Below are positions 25,458-34,007 of a stretch of 64,000 bases of DNA, piece by piece. Position 1 is the first letter of the stretch, and every line of letters begins with the position of its first letter. The position numbers were made by a program, and so were the translations under genes. The notes beneath the pieces are model-generated. The model saw nothing but the letters and a program-made list of their open reading frames with translations. It was not told the origin of the DNA and did no database searches. Origin of the DNA: Anaerovibrio sp. RM50 (GTDB lineage: Bacteria > Bacillota > Negativicutes > Selenomonadales > Selenomonadaceae); contig NZ_JHWV01000005.1 of assembly GCF_000622005.1 (NCBI RefSeq), positions 186,001-250,000 of the forward strand, read 5' to 3'.

Positions 25458-27140
25458 ATGTTGCGGAAATATTGGAGCATTTCGCTTGTGGCGTTATTTT
25501 TCTTGGTAACATTGCTTTATCTACTGGCAGTGGGAGATAGGGCATATATTCAGGTGCATGATAATCTAGATTCAAATATTGCCTGGCTGAAGATGCTGAA
25601 AGATAATGACTTGTTTTGGTCTTTTAATACTGCAGTACCATTCTTGGGCGGATTAAATCGAGACTATTTATATTCTGATTTGAAGGTTTACAGTTGGCTA
25701 TATATGCTTTTTCCAACATTCACAGCATTTGTATTTGGTTGGTATTTGCGTATACTTGTTGCGATTATCGGGTTTGGTCTTTTGGGGCATGAGATATATG
25801 ATGATTGGAAAAATCTAAACTATTTTGTTGCCTGCGGCTTATTGTACGGAATTTTGCCTGTGTTTCCGACATGTGGACTTAGCTTTGCTTCACTGCCGTT
25901 ATTTTTCTATGTATTGCTGAAACTATACAAACAGTATAGTTTCAAGTATCTGATATTCTTCTTTTTTTATTCCCTCGTATCAGATTTTACCGCATTTGGT
26001 ATATTCATGTGCATGGGATTATGTGGAATTTTCTTATTGGATTCTTTTAGACATAAAACAATTGAATGGCGCTTTATAGCAGCGTGTATAATGCTATCGT
26101 CGAGTTTTATACTTACAGAATGGCGCCTATTTAATGTGATGCTTTTTTCGCATACAGAATCTATACGTAGTACATTCCTTGTTGAATATAAAGATGCATT
26201 AGGGGCTATCAAGGAAATACTACAAGTTTTTTGGTCTGGTCAGTATCATAGCGGTTCTTCTCATACATTGGTGGTCCTGCCAGTAGTGCTCTTTGGCTGG
26301 TATTGTTTCCATAGATACAAGGCTAATGGTGATGCTCTTGTCGGTGAGAAGCTTTTGAAATGGGCTATAGTGGCACAGGTAATATGCTGTGTGATGTATG
26401 GTGTTGACCACATGGAGTGGTTTCAGGAGGCTGTGGGACTGATTATTCCACCCCTTAAAGGTTTCCAATGGGGACGAACTTTATGGTTTGCGCCATTCTT
26501 ATGGTATTTTGCCTTTATGCTGGTAATCTGCGAGACTAAATGGAAAGATAAATATAAGAAATTACTTGTGATAGTGGCTATGTTTTATATTTGCGTTTAC
26601 CCTAGTATGTACAATGATATTTTTACCAACGGCAAAAATCAGCTAAATCATGTTACGGGAAGACAAGTTAATGAGTTGAATTATAGTGAGTTTTACGCAG
26701 AAGACCTGTTTGATGAGATAAAGCAGCAGATTGGCTATAATGGAGAATGGTCGGTAGCCTATGGATTTCATCCAGCAGTGCTTGAATATAACGGGATTGC
26801 CACATTGGATGGGTATTTGTCTTTTTATGGAAAAGCTTATAAAAATGAATTCCGCCAACTGATTGCACCTGAGTTGAATATTAACGAGGAAAAGCGTAAA
26901 TATTTCGATAACTGGGGAGGTAGGGCCTATGTTTTTTCCGATGATTTGGGATATTCTCCAGTTAAGATTCTCCCTGTAATAGAATCAAATCTGAATATTG
27001 ATCAGGATGTATTCCACAAAATGGGAGGAAAATATATTTTTTCTAGAGTAAAAATCAGTAATGCGAGAGAACTTGGTCTTACAGAAGTGAATGAGTTTAG
27101 TGATGGCAATTTTGCGTACACAATTTTCGTTTATGAATAA
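25458..27140 (+). CDS. Polytopic membrane protein, GtrC/DUF6044-like glycosyltransferase candidate
   Basis: A protein of about 560 residues with some ten membrane helices in the first 400, then a soluble C-terminal part of about 150. Near the N-terminus is IQVHDNLDSNIAWLKML; a conserved acidic pair after the first helix is typical of GT-C glycosyltransferases that use lipid-phosphate sugars. The layout resembles DUF6044-type proteins. It is the last gene of the operon, overlaps the acyltransferase, and is followed by a strong terminator. The predicted role is moving the flipped sugar from its lipid carrier to the glycan. The family call is from memory and moderate. Confidence 0.6.
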   Translation: MLRKYWSISLVALFFLVTLLYLLAVGDRAYIQVHDNLDSNIAWLKMLKDNDLFWSFNTAVPFLGGLNRDYLYSDLKVYSWLYMLFPTFTAFVFGWYLRILVAIIGFGLLGHEIYDDWKNLNYFVACGLLYGILPVFPTCGLSFASLPLFFYVLLKLYKQYSFKYLIFFFFYSLVSDFTAFGIFMCMGLCGIFLLDSFRHKTIEWRFIAACIMLSSSFILTEWRLFNVMLFSHTESIRSTFLVEYKDALGAIKEILQVFWSGQYHSGSSHTLVVLPVVLFGWYCFHRYKANGDALVGEKLLKWAIVAQVICCVMYGVDHMEWFQEAVGLIIPPLKGFQWGRTLWFAPFLWYFAFMLVICETKWKDKYKKLLVIVAMFYICVYPSMYNDIFTNGKNQLNHVTGRQVNELNYSEFYAEDLFDEIKQQIGYNGEWSVAYGFHPAVLEYNGIATLDGYLSFYGKAYKNEFRQLIAPELNINEEKRKYFDNWGGRAYVFSDDLGYSPVKILPVIESNLNIDQDVFHKMGGKYIFSRVKISNARELGLTEVNEFSDGNFAYTIFVYE

Positions 27141-27146
27141 ATGCTA

Positions 27147-27183
27147 TCGCATGACAATTTTTGTGTGTCATGCGATTATTTTT
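27147..27183 (+). terminator. Rho-independent terminator of the region-3 operon
   Basis: A perfect 10-bp stem (TCGCATGACA with TGTCATGCGA) and a 9-base loop, followed by TTATTTTT. It lies 7 bases after the last stop. The remaining 220 bases to the next gene show no gene I can support. Confidence 0.9.
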
Positions 27184-27410
27184 CGGAGGGGATTTTCCTG
27201 CGATTGCCATTTTGGGAGATTAAGCGTATAATTACAGTGATTTTTACGAATATGACTACTGGCAGACAGGCAAGGGGCACCATTTCTCATAGATAACTGG
27301 CAAGCAGCAGAAACTGAATGAATATTTGAATGTGAAGATTTCGGATTGATATACATTGGTATATATTAACGGGACTTCAGGTATCAAGATAAAAAACTAA
27401 AGGATAGATT

Positions 27411-28745
27411 ATGAAAACAATTATTATGGCAGGTGGTCGTGGAACACGGATATCTGAGCTATTCCCAGATATTCCCAAGCCGCTGATTAAAATTGCAAAC
27501 AAACCTATTATGGAATGGGAGATTGAAAGCCTAGTTAAACAGGGCTTTTCAGATATTGTTATTACGGTGTCGTATCTTCACGAAAAAATAGAAGAATACT
27601 TTGGCACTGGTGAACGCTGGGGAGCACAAATAGAATATTTTGTCGAGAATAATCCATTAGGCAATGCTGGAGCACTGTTCAAATTTAGAGAAAAGCTGGG
27701 TAAGGAGCCTTTTTTATTGTTAAATGCAGATGCCATGTTTGATGTGGATTTTAATCGTATGATAAAATTTCACCGGGAGCACGGAGGCCTTATTACATTA
27801 TTTACCCATCCGAACTCTCATCCGTATGATTCTGGTCTTATCATTGCGGATAACAGCAATTCAGTGGTATCATGGCTCACAAAAGAAGATATTAGGCCAG
27901 AGTATTACAAAAATAGGGTAAATGCCGGGCTCCACGTAATAAATCCAAGTGCTCTTGATATGCTGAATATTGACATTGAGAAGATTGGTACAGTAGATGA
28001 AAAAACTGGCAAGACAATAAAAGTTGATCTTGACAGGCAGGTATTAAAACCACTGTGTGGTACTGGCAAGGTATTCTGTTATGATTCACCGGAATACGTG
28101 AAAGATATGGGGACTCCGGACCGTTTCGAAGCCGTATGCAAAGATTTTGAAAATGGCGTAGTCGCAGCTAAAAATTTAGCTAATAAACAGAAGGCTGTGT
28201 TCCTGGACAGAGATGGTACGGTTAATATTTACAAAGGCTTCTTGCGCCACGTTGAGGACTTTGAATTAATCCCTGGTATTGCAGAGGCAATCAAAAAAAT
28301 TAATGCCTCCGGTTACTTATGTATAGTAGTTACAAATCAGCCTGTTATCGCTCGTGGTGATGTTACTGTTGATGAACTTGATACCATTCATAAGAAGCTG
28401 GAAACAGAACTTGGTCTGAAGGGTGCCTATATTGATGGGCTGTATTATTGTCCCCATCATCCCCATAAGGGTTATGAAGGTGAAGTACCTGAATTAAAGA
28501 TAGAGTGTGAGTGCAGAAAGCCCAAGCCAGGTATGTTATTAAAAGCCGCTGAAGACTTTAATATCGATTTAAGCAAGTCGTATATGGTCGGTGATAGTGA
28601 GAATGACATTAAGGCTGGTATGGCTGCAGAATGTAAGAGTATTTTGGTTAATGGTGTAGGCAGTGATTATCATGATGGTGACTACGGACAGATTGATACG
28701 GTGGAATCTGTATTGGAGTTTGTTGAAAGGTATATAAGATATTGA
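27411..28745 (+). CDS. Fused sugar-1-phosphate nucleotidyltransferase and GmhB-like HAD phosphatase
   Basis: Two enzymes in one chain. Residues 1-235 form an NTP-transferase of the HddC/RfbA-like type (IIMAGGRGTRISELFPDIPK, then LLNADAMFDVDF). Residues 260-444 form a HAD phosphatase like GmhB, with nucleophile Asp266 in FLDRDGTV, VVTNQPVIARG, the zinc-loop cysteines and histidines in YYCPHHPHKGYEG and IECECRKPKPG, and MVGDSENDIKAG. In the GDP-D-glycero-D-manno-heptose route these steps follow one another (bisphosphate to 1-phosphate, then GDP activation), so the fusion fits. The isomerase and kinase genes are not in this window. An AAAGGA site precedes the ATG. Confidence 0.82.
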   Translation: MKTIIMAGGRGTRISELFPDIPKPLIKIANKPIMEWEIESLVKQGFSDIVITVSYLHEKIEEYFGTGERWGAQIEYFVENNPLGNAGALFKFREKLGKEPFLLLNADAMFDVDFNRMIKFHREHGGLITLFTHPNSHPYDSGLIIADNSNSVVSWLTKEDIRPEYYKNRVNAGLHVINPSALDMLNIDIEKIGTVDEKTGKTIKVDLDRQVLKPLCGTGKVFCYDSPEYVKDMGTPDRFEAVCKDFENGVVAAKNLANKQKAVFLDRDGTVNIYKGFLRHVEDFELIPGIAEAIKKINASGYLCIVVTNQPVIARGDVTVDELDTIHKKLETELGLKGAYIDGLYYCPHHPHKGYEGEVPELKIECECRKPKPGMLLKAAEDFNIDLSKSYMVGDSENDIKAGMAAECKSILVNGVGSDYHDGDYGQIDTVESVLEFVERYIRY

Positions 28746-28751
28746 CAATAG

Positions 28752-28961
28752 TGCAACCTCCTGTATATACGTCCATTCACTGCTGAACACGCCATTGTAT
28801 TCGGGCTTCAACGGGCAAATTTGGCTGTATCTGGAACGCCTATTGGTGTGTTGGATTTGATGATAGCATCTCAGGGAGTAGCGTCAAATCTTACTGTTGT
28901 CACACATAATACCCGTGAATTTGATCGGGTAAAAGGCTTGAGATTGGAAGATTGGTGCTAA
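28752..28961 (+). pseudogene. VapC-type PIN-domain toxin, C-terminal fragment
   Basis: From 28773 one frame reads PFTAEHAIVFGLQRANLAVS, GTPIGVLDLMIASQGVAS, NLTVVTHNTREFDRV and KGLRLEDWC before a stop. This is the C-terminal half of a VapC ribonuclease, including the late aspartate (LDLMIA) and the NTREF motif. No start codon or N-terminal acidic residue remains: the frame hits a stop at 28749, right after the fused nucleotidyltransferase gene. The VapB antitoxin is also absent. Confidence 0.75.
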
Positions 28962-28967
28962 TATTAG

Positions 28968-29035
28968 TGTCGGCGTAATTTAACCACCTACGGGTCGGTC
29001 GTCTTAGCCATTTCAGAGTCAGTATAAAATGACCA
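28968..29035. repeat. IS21-like end remnant
   Basis: GTCGGTCGTCTTAGCCATTT, followed by GTCAGTATAAAATGACCA, mirrors the repeat pair at 14341-14410. It marks a former IS21-type insertion next to the toxin debris. 29036-29218 shows nothing else recognisable. Confidence 0.4.
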
Positions 29036-29218
29036 ATACAACAGTCAGCTTTATTGACCAATAACCCAGCTTAGGCTGTTAGTTAGCCTTATCTAAACAC
29101 TATTTCGTCGTAACACTAAGCTTTGACCTAGTGACACTTTCCGTAGCCAAACAGCTACAGTAAAGCATAGCAGTCTGACGACAGGGAGGCGTGTCAGTAA
29201 CAGTGGTGGGATTGATTT

Positions 29219-29477
29219 ATGAATAAATATGTGCAACAAGTGAAAGAAATTGTTTTAGATTGTATGAGTAATGAGCCGGTTCATGTGTATTTGTTTGGTT
29301 CATGGGCGAGACGTACAGATTTTTTCTGATGAAGACACAGTGTTTGCATTAGAAATGGTTGACGCACAAAATCTGACTGCTCACACTTATGATGAGAAAA
29401 TGGCCGCAAATTTGGTTGAAAAGATACCAGCTTATGAAAAATTCATGCAAGCTTGGTATAAGCAAATAACAGAATAA
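29219..29477 (+). pseudogene. Collapsed MNT/HEPN toxin-antitoxin module
   Basis: The ATG at 29219 opens a frame with VHVYLFGSWARR, the start of a minimal nucleotidyltransferase (MNT), which stops at 29327 before the catalytic aspartates. The next frame then continues as EDTVFALEMVDAQNLTAHTY, DEKMAANLVEKIP and so on to 29477. That is the C-terminus of the HEPN substrate-binding partner, with its (R/Q)N-x3-H-x-Y motif. A deletion has joined the first third of one gene to the last third of the other. Confidence 0.7.
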
Positions 29478-29616
29478 TATATTCTGAAATAGCATTAGGT
29501 GTTAAGGAAGTTAAAGGTAAGCGTCAAAAGTAATTGCCTATGGAATCAGGATTTTTGTATATATAATAATACCCTTTAAAAGTCTTTATGGCGTTGCTTT
29601 GAAAGATTATTACAGA

Positions 29617-29658
29617 AAATACACCGTTAACTTGAAATAACGGTGTATTTTTGTTATT
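29617..29658 (+). terminator. Rho-independent terminator
   Basis: A 13-bp perfect stem (AAATACACCGTTA with TAACGGTGTATTT) and an 8-base loop, then TTGTTATT. It separates the toxin debris from the ATPase gene and could work on both strands. Confidence 0.85.
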
Positions 29659-29683
29659 CTTGTGTAAAAGGAGCTGGTAGGGT

Positions 29684-30931
29684 ATGAATATTACACTGCA
29701 GACAGATTTGTATTTTCGTGAAAAATATCTTAAGAAGATCAGAGACTTTTACCACGATACGGAGCTTATTAAAGTTATAACAGGGGTAAGAAGGTGCGGA
29801 AAAAGTTCCCTTATACAGATGATCATTAAGGAATTACTGTCTGACGGAATTAGCGAGGACAATATTATTTTTTTCAATCTTGATAAACGCCCATACTTTG
29901 ATATTACCACCGCTGTGGAACTAAACGATCTGATTAAAGAAAATGCCAATGCTGATGGTAAAAAATACCTTTTTATTGATGAGATTCAAAACATAAATAA
30001 TTTTGAAACTGTCATTAATGCCTGGCGGGAAGAAGGAGATTTTTCCATTTTCATTACTGGCTCCAATTCCTATCTGTTAAGCGGTGAACTATCCACCAAA
30101 TTGACTGGCCGTTACATAGAAATTGATATGTATCCCTTGACTTTAGAGGAGTACCTTGGTATGAAAGAGTTCTTGCAGATCCCCCTTGCGGATGCTCTAC
30201 AGGAATTAACAAATTTTGTTTACGATGGGGGATTCCCTTATTCCTTAAAATTAAGAACACTCCCTGCCAGGCGGGAATATGTTGAAAATCTCATTGAGGA
30301 AATATATCAGAAGGATATTCATTCCAGACTACGTATCCGAAATAAAGTAGCTTTTGAGGCTGTTATGAATTATTTTATTTCTAATTTTGGTGTTTCTACT
30401 AATATAACTAATATTGTAGGCGATTTGAACAAGCGAGGAATTAAGCTTAAAATTGAAACTGCCAATAAATATGTGGAAGCACTGGAAAATGCCAAAATTC
30501 TCATAAGATGTGATCGCTTTGATATGAAATCACGAAGAGCTCTCATGGGGGATAAAAAGTATTATTTGGCTGATTTGTCTTTTTATTTTGCTATGAATAC
30601 AGATAAGCGAATCAACTATGGTCCGGTGCTGGAAAATATAGTTCATAATTATGCCCTGACACGCGGCTACAAGGTCAGCATTGGGCGTTTTGGCAAGTTT
30701 GAGTGTGATTTTGTCTTGAGAAATAAGGATATGGATTATGCGTACATACAGGTTGCCCATACTATTATGGATAGTGAGGATACTGAAAATCGTGAATACA
30801 GGCCTCTTGAGATGATAAAACACGACAATTACCCACGTTATGTATTGACCACAGATAAATTACTGCAAAAACGTAATGGTATCATCCATGCCAACATTAT
30901 GGATTTTATGAAAGCAGAAAAGGATTTTTAA
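29684..30931 (+). CDS. AAA_14/DUF4143 ATPase
   Basis: An ATPase of 415 residues. The N-terminal AAA domain has Walker A TGVRRCGKSSLI near residue 36, Walker B YLFIDEIQNI near 100, and sensor FITGSNSYLLSGELSTKLTGRY. The C-terminal DUF4143 part has a winged-helix stretch (ANKYVEALENAKILIRCDRF) and an endonuclease-like core (GRFGKFECDFVLRN). The length is normal. AAAGGAG lies upstream of the ATG. These proteins are common in mobile and accessory regions; their role is unknown. The stop is followed at once by an AraC gene. Confidence 0.82.
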   Translation: MNITLQTDLYFREKYLKKIRDFYHDTELIKVITGVRRCGKSSLIQMIIKELLSDGISEDNIIFFNLDKRPYFDITTAVELNDLIKENANADGKKYLFIDEIQNINNFETVINAWREEGDFSIFITGSNSYLLSGELSTKLTGRYIEIDMYPLTLEEYLGMKEFLQIPLADALQELTNFVYDGGFPYSLKLRTLPARREYVENLIEEIYQKDIHSRLRIRNKVAFEAVMNYFISNFGVSTNITNIVGDLNKRGIKLKIETANKYVEALENAKILIRCDRFDMKSRRALMGDKKYYLADLSFYFAMNTDKRINYGPVLENIVHNYALTRGYKVSIGRFGKFECDFVLRNKDMDYAYIQVAHTIMDSEDTENREYRPLEMIKHDNYPRYVLTTDKLLQKRNGIIHANIMDFMKAEKDF

Positions 30932-31762
30932 ATGTCAACAGTTACCACAACCAGAATTCAATACACTCCCTCACCCTTTGCCCGGGCATCATTGCTGCAC
31001 TTGGCAGAGGTGGGATATCTGACTGCCTTGGAGCCCCATACGTCTAAACGGGCTAATTTAGGTGGTCTTTTGCTGTTGGTGGTGGAAAATGGCTCTGGGG
31101 AAGTTACCACTGCTGGGAAAAGGTATCGTCTAACAAAAGGTGATGTGGCCTTTATTGATTGCTCCCAGCCCTATTCTCACAGTACCGGGGAGGATTTGTG
31201 GACCGTTCATTGGGCTCATTTTGACGGACCGGCTGCATTGTCTATTTACAGCAAATTTCTGGCTAGAGCGGGAAGACCGGCTTTCAATGCCACGGATATT
31301 ACTTCATATCTTAAGTTATTTAGTGAGCTTTTTAAGACTGCTTCGGGCGCCTCCTACGTACGGGATATGAGCATCAACACCATATTGTCCTCACTTTTGG
31401 AAAAGGTGATGGGGGACTGCTGGGGCGGTGAAAAGGCGGAGCCAAGGGATAATGTGGAGGCCATACGGTTGTACATGGACAGCCATTATATGGAAGATAT
31501 TACCTTGGAAAAATTATCCAAGGAATTCTTTTTGGAGAAGACCTATTTGGGCCATATTTTTTCAAAAGTAACGGGAATTTCCCCTATAAAGTATCTGTCC
31601 AATGTTCGCATAAGAAAAACCAAGGAACTGCTCAGATTTACGGGGGATACTCTGGTGGAAATCGCTGGCAAGGTGGGCTTTTCCTCGGAACAATATTTAT
31701 CAAGAGTGTTCAAGTCTGTAGAGGGGATTTCCCCAAGAGAATACCGTAAACGCTGGAAATAA
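30932..31762 (+). CDS. AraC-family transcriptional regulator
   Basis: A regulator of 276 residues. The N-terminal cupin-like effector domain (residues 10-130) includes GEVTTAGKRYRLTKGDVAFI and WTVHWAHFDG. The C-terminal double helix-turn-helix (175-276) has ITLEKLSKEFFLEKTYLGHI and the signature VEIAGKVGFSSEQYLSRVFK, then GISPREYRKRWK. The start directly abuts the ATPase stop (TAAATG). The effector is likely a sugar, since this type has a sugar-sensing cupin, but target genes are not clear. Its GC content is higher than that of genes to the left. Confidence 0.85.
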   Translation: MSTVTTTRIQYTPSPFARASLLHLAEVGYLTALEPHTSKRANLGGLLLLVVENGSGEVTTAGKRYRLTKGDVAFIDCSQPYSHSTGEDLWTVHWAHFDGPAALSIYSKFLARAGRPAFNATDITSYLKLFSELFKTASGASYVRDMSINTILSSLLEKVMGDCWGGEKAEPRDNVEAIRLYMDSHYMEDITLEKLSKEFFLEKTYLGHIFSKVTGISPIKYLSNVRIRKTKELLRFTGDTLVEIAGKVGFSSEQYLSRVFKSVEGISPREYRKRWK

Positions 31763-31896
31763 GTGTCTTTATGGGATGCGTTAACCTAAAACGATAAACA
31801 CAAGATTGTACAAGTTTCACTCAAGAAAATGGATGGCAAGAATAAACTAAATATGAAAGAATAGTGCAAGAGCCTGTGGGGTGATTGCGTGTGTTT

Positions 31897-31928
31897 AATC
31901 TCTCTGCTGAGGCGGGGAGATTATTTTT
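31897..31928 (+). terminator. Terminator or attenuator just before gmd
   Basis: An 11-bp stem with two G-U pairs (AATCTCTCTGC with GCGGGGAGATT), a 4-base loop, then ATTTTTA. It ends only 20 bases before the gmd start, so it either closes the AraC transcript or attenuates the operon that follows. Confidence 0.75.
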
Positions 31929-31947
31929 ATAATTTGGAGGTTTTTTT

Positions 31948-33030
31948 ATGAAAAAAGCATTGATTACCGGCGTTACTGGTCAGGATGGTTCCTATTTGGC
32001 AGAGTTTTTATTGGAGAAGGGCTATGATGTTCATGGCATTATTCGCCGTTCTTCCGTGGATTATCGTGAGCGTATTGCCCATTTGGAGGGAAAGCCTAAT
32101 TTCCATCTTCATTACGGCGATATGGGGGATTCCATGGGGCTTATGGCTGTTATCAGCACCGTTCGTCCAGATGAGATATACAATTTGGCGGCCCAAAGCC
32201 ATGTACAGGTTTCCTTTGATGCACCAGAGTTTACCGCCGATGTTGATGCTACCGGCGTTCTTAGAATTTTGGAGGCAGTTCGTCTCTGCGGTCTGAAGGA
32301 TACCTGCCGTATTTATCAGGCCTCTACATCTGAGCTTTACGGCAAGGTGGAGGAGGTGCCTCAGAACGAGAATACCCCATTCCATCCATACTCCCCGTAT
32401 GCGGTGGCCAAGCAGTACGGCTTCTGGATTACCAAGGAATATCGTGAGGCATATAATATGTTTTGCTGCTCCGGTATTCTCTTTAATCACGAGTCCGAGC
32501 GCCGTGGTGAGACCTTTGTTACCAGAAAAATTACCTTGGCAGCAGCTCACATTGCCCAGGGCAAGCAGGAAAAGCTCTATCTTGGCAATCTGGACAGCCT
32601 TCGTGATTGGGGCTATGCCAAGGACTACGTTGAGTGCATGTGGTTGATTTTACAGCATGATAAGCCAGATGATTTCGTTATTGCCACCGGTGTGCAGCAT
32701 TCTGTTCGCGAATTCTGTCAGCTGGCCTTCCATCATGCGGGAATTGAGCTGGAATTCACTGGTGAAGGCATGGAGGAAAAGGGTATCGATAAGGCCACTG
32801 GCAAGGTGGTAGTTGAGGTAAGTCCTGATTTCTACCGTCCAACTGACGTGGTAAATCTTTGGGGTGATCCAACCAAGGCCAAGAATGAGCTGGGCTGGAA
32901 TCCTACCAAGACCACCTTTGAGGAGCTGGTACGACTCATGGTTCAGCACGATATGGAAAAGGTGGCTACTGACCGTCTTAAAGAGCATGTAAATTTGGCA
33001 GAGTTTTTGGAAAAGGGTGTCGTAAAATGA
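31948..33030 (+). CDS. gmd: GDP-mannose 4,6-dehydratase
   Basis: Makes GDP-4-keto-6-deoxy-mannose from GDP-mannose in the cytoplasm. The extended-SDR NADP site is [20 protein letters not shown]. It continues with HGIIRRSS, the catalytic region ([12 protein letters not shown] and [12 protein letters not shown], with the Tyr-x3-Lys pair), [18 protein letters not shown] and [15 protein letters not shown]. The length of 360 residues is normal. GGAGG precedes the ATG. Its stop overlaps the fcl start by four bases. The product can go to GDP-fucose (next gene) or GDP-perosamine. Confidence 0.95.
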   Translation: MKKALITGVTGQDGSYLAEFLLEKGYDVHGIIRRSSVDYRERIAHLEGKPNFHLHYGDMGDSMGLMAVISTVRPDEIYNLAAQSHVQVSFDAPEFTADVDATGVLRILEAVRLCGLKDTCRIYQASTSELYGKVEEVPQNENTPFHPYSPYAVAKQYGFWITKEYREAYNMFCCSGILFNHESERRGETFVTRKITLAAAHIAQGKQEKLYLGNLDSLRDWGYAKDYVECMWLILQHDKPDDFVIATGVQHSVREFCQLAFHHAGIELEFTGEGMEEKGIDKATGKVVVEVSPDFYRPTDVVNLWGDPTKAKNELGWNPTKTTFEELVRLMVQHDMEKVATDRLKEHVNLAEFLEKGVVK

Positions 33031-33971
33031 TGGAAAAGAATGCCAAGATATATGTAGCTGGTCATAGGGGCATGGTGGGCTCAGCCATTGTACGGGAATT
33101 GGAACGTCAGGGCTACACCAATATTATTACCAGAACCCATAAGGAGCTGGATCTTTGTCGTCAGGACCAGGTGGAGAAGTTTTTCGCAGAAGAGAAGCCA
33201 GAATATGTATTTTTGGCCGCTGCCAAGGTGGGGGGCATTGTAGCCAACTCCGAGGCTCTGGCGGACTTTATGTATGACAACATGATTTTGGAGATGAATG
33301 TTATTAATTCCGCCTGGAAAAATGGCTGCAAGAAGCTGGAATTTCTTGGTTCATCCTGCATTTATCCCCGCATGGCCCCTCAGCCAATGCCGGAGAGCTG
33401 CCTGTTGACCTCTGAGCTGGAAAAAACCAACGAGGCCTATGCCTTGGCCAAGATTTCCGGTCTGAAATATTGTGAGTTTTTGAACAAACAGTATGGAACT
33501 GACTATATTTCCGTAATGCCAACTAATTTATATGGACCAAATGACAACTATCACCCGGAGCACAGCCATGTATTGCCAGCTCTTATTCGCCGGTTCCACG
33601 AGGCCAAGGAGAGCGGGGCCAAGAGTGTTACCTGTTGGGGGGATGGTTCTCCATTAAGAGAGTTCTTATATGTGGATGATTTGGCCAATCTCTGTGTTTT
33701 TTTAATGAACAATTACAGCGGCAATGAAACTGTAAATGCTGGCACCGGCAAGGAGCTTACCATTAAGGAGCTCACTAAGTTGGTTGCCAAGGTGGTGGGC
33801 TATGAGGGAGAAATCCTTTGGGATACCTCCCGTCCAAACGGTACACCGAGAAAGCTGTTGGATGTGTCCAAGGCCAAAAAGCTGGGCTGGACCTACAAGA
33901 CGGAGCTGGAGGACGGTATTCGTCTGTCTTATAAGGATTTTCTTGAAAATCCTATGCGGGCAGAGCGTTGA
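33027..33971 (+). CDS. fcl: GDP-L-fucose synthase
   Basis: A 3,5-epimerase/4-reductase acting on the Gmd product. It shows [60 protein letters not shown], the Tyr-x3-Lys pair in [16 protein letters not shown], and [20 protein letters not shown]. All are family-specific. The overlap with gmd (ATGATGG) implies coupled translation. The length of about 314 residues is standard. Confidence 0.95.
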   Translation: MMEKNAKIYVAGHRGMVGSAIVRELERQGYTNIITRTHKELDLCRQDQVEKFFAEEKPEYVFLAAAKVGGIVANSEALADFMYDNMILEMNVINSAWKNGCKKLEFLGSSCIYPRMAPQPMPESCLLTSELEKTNEAYALAKISGLKYCEFLNKQYGTDYISVMPTNLYGPNDNYHPEHSHVLPALIRRFHEAKESGAKSVTCWGDGSPLREFLYVDDLANLCVFLMNNYSGNETVNAGTGKELTIKELTKLVAKVVGYEGEILWDTSRPNGTPRKLLDVSKAKKLGWTYKTELEDGIRLSYKDFLENPMRAER

Positions 33972-34007
33972 TGAAATGGTCTGCCATTATTAATGTGGAG
34001 AAGAAGA

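Noticed and set aside
27168-27356. - strand open frame in the gap before the fused heptose gene
   Set aside because: No ribosome site or recognisable content; overlaps the terminator.
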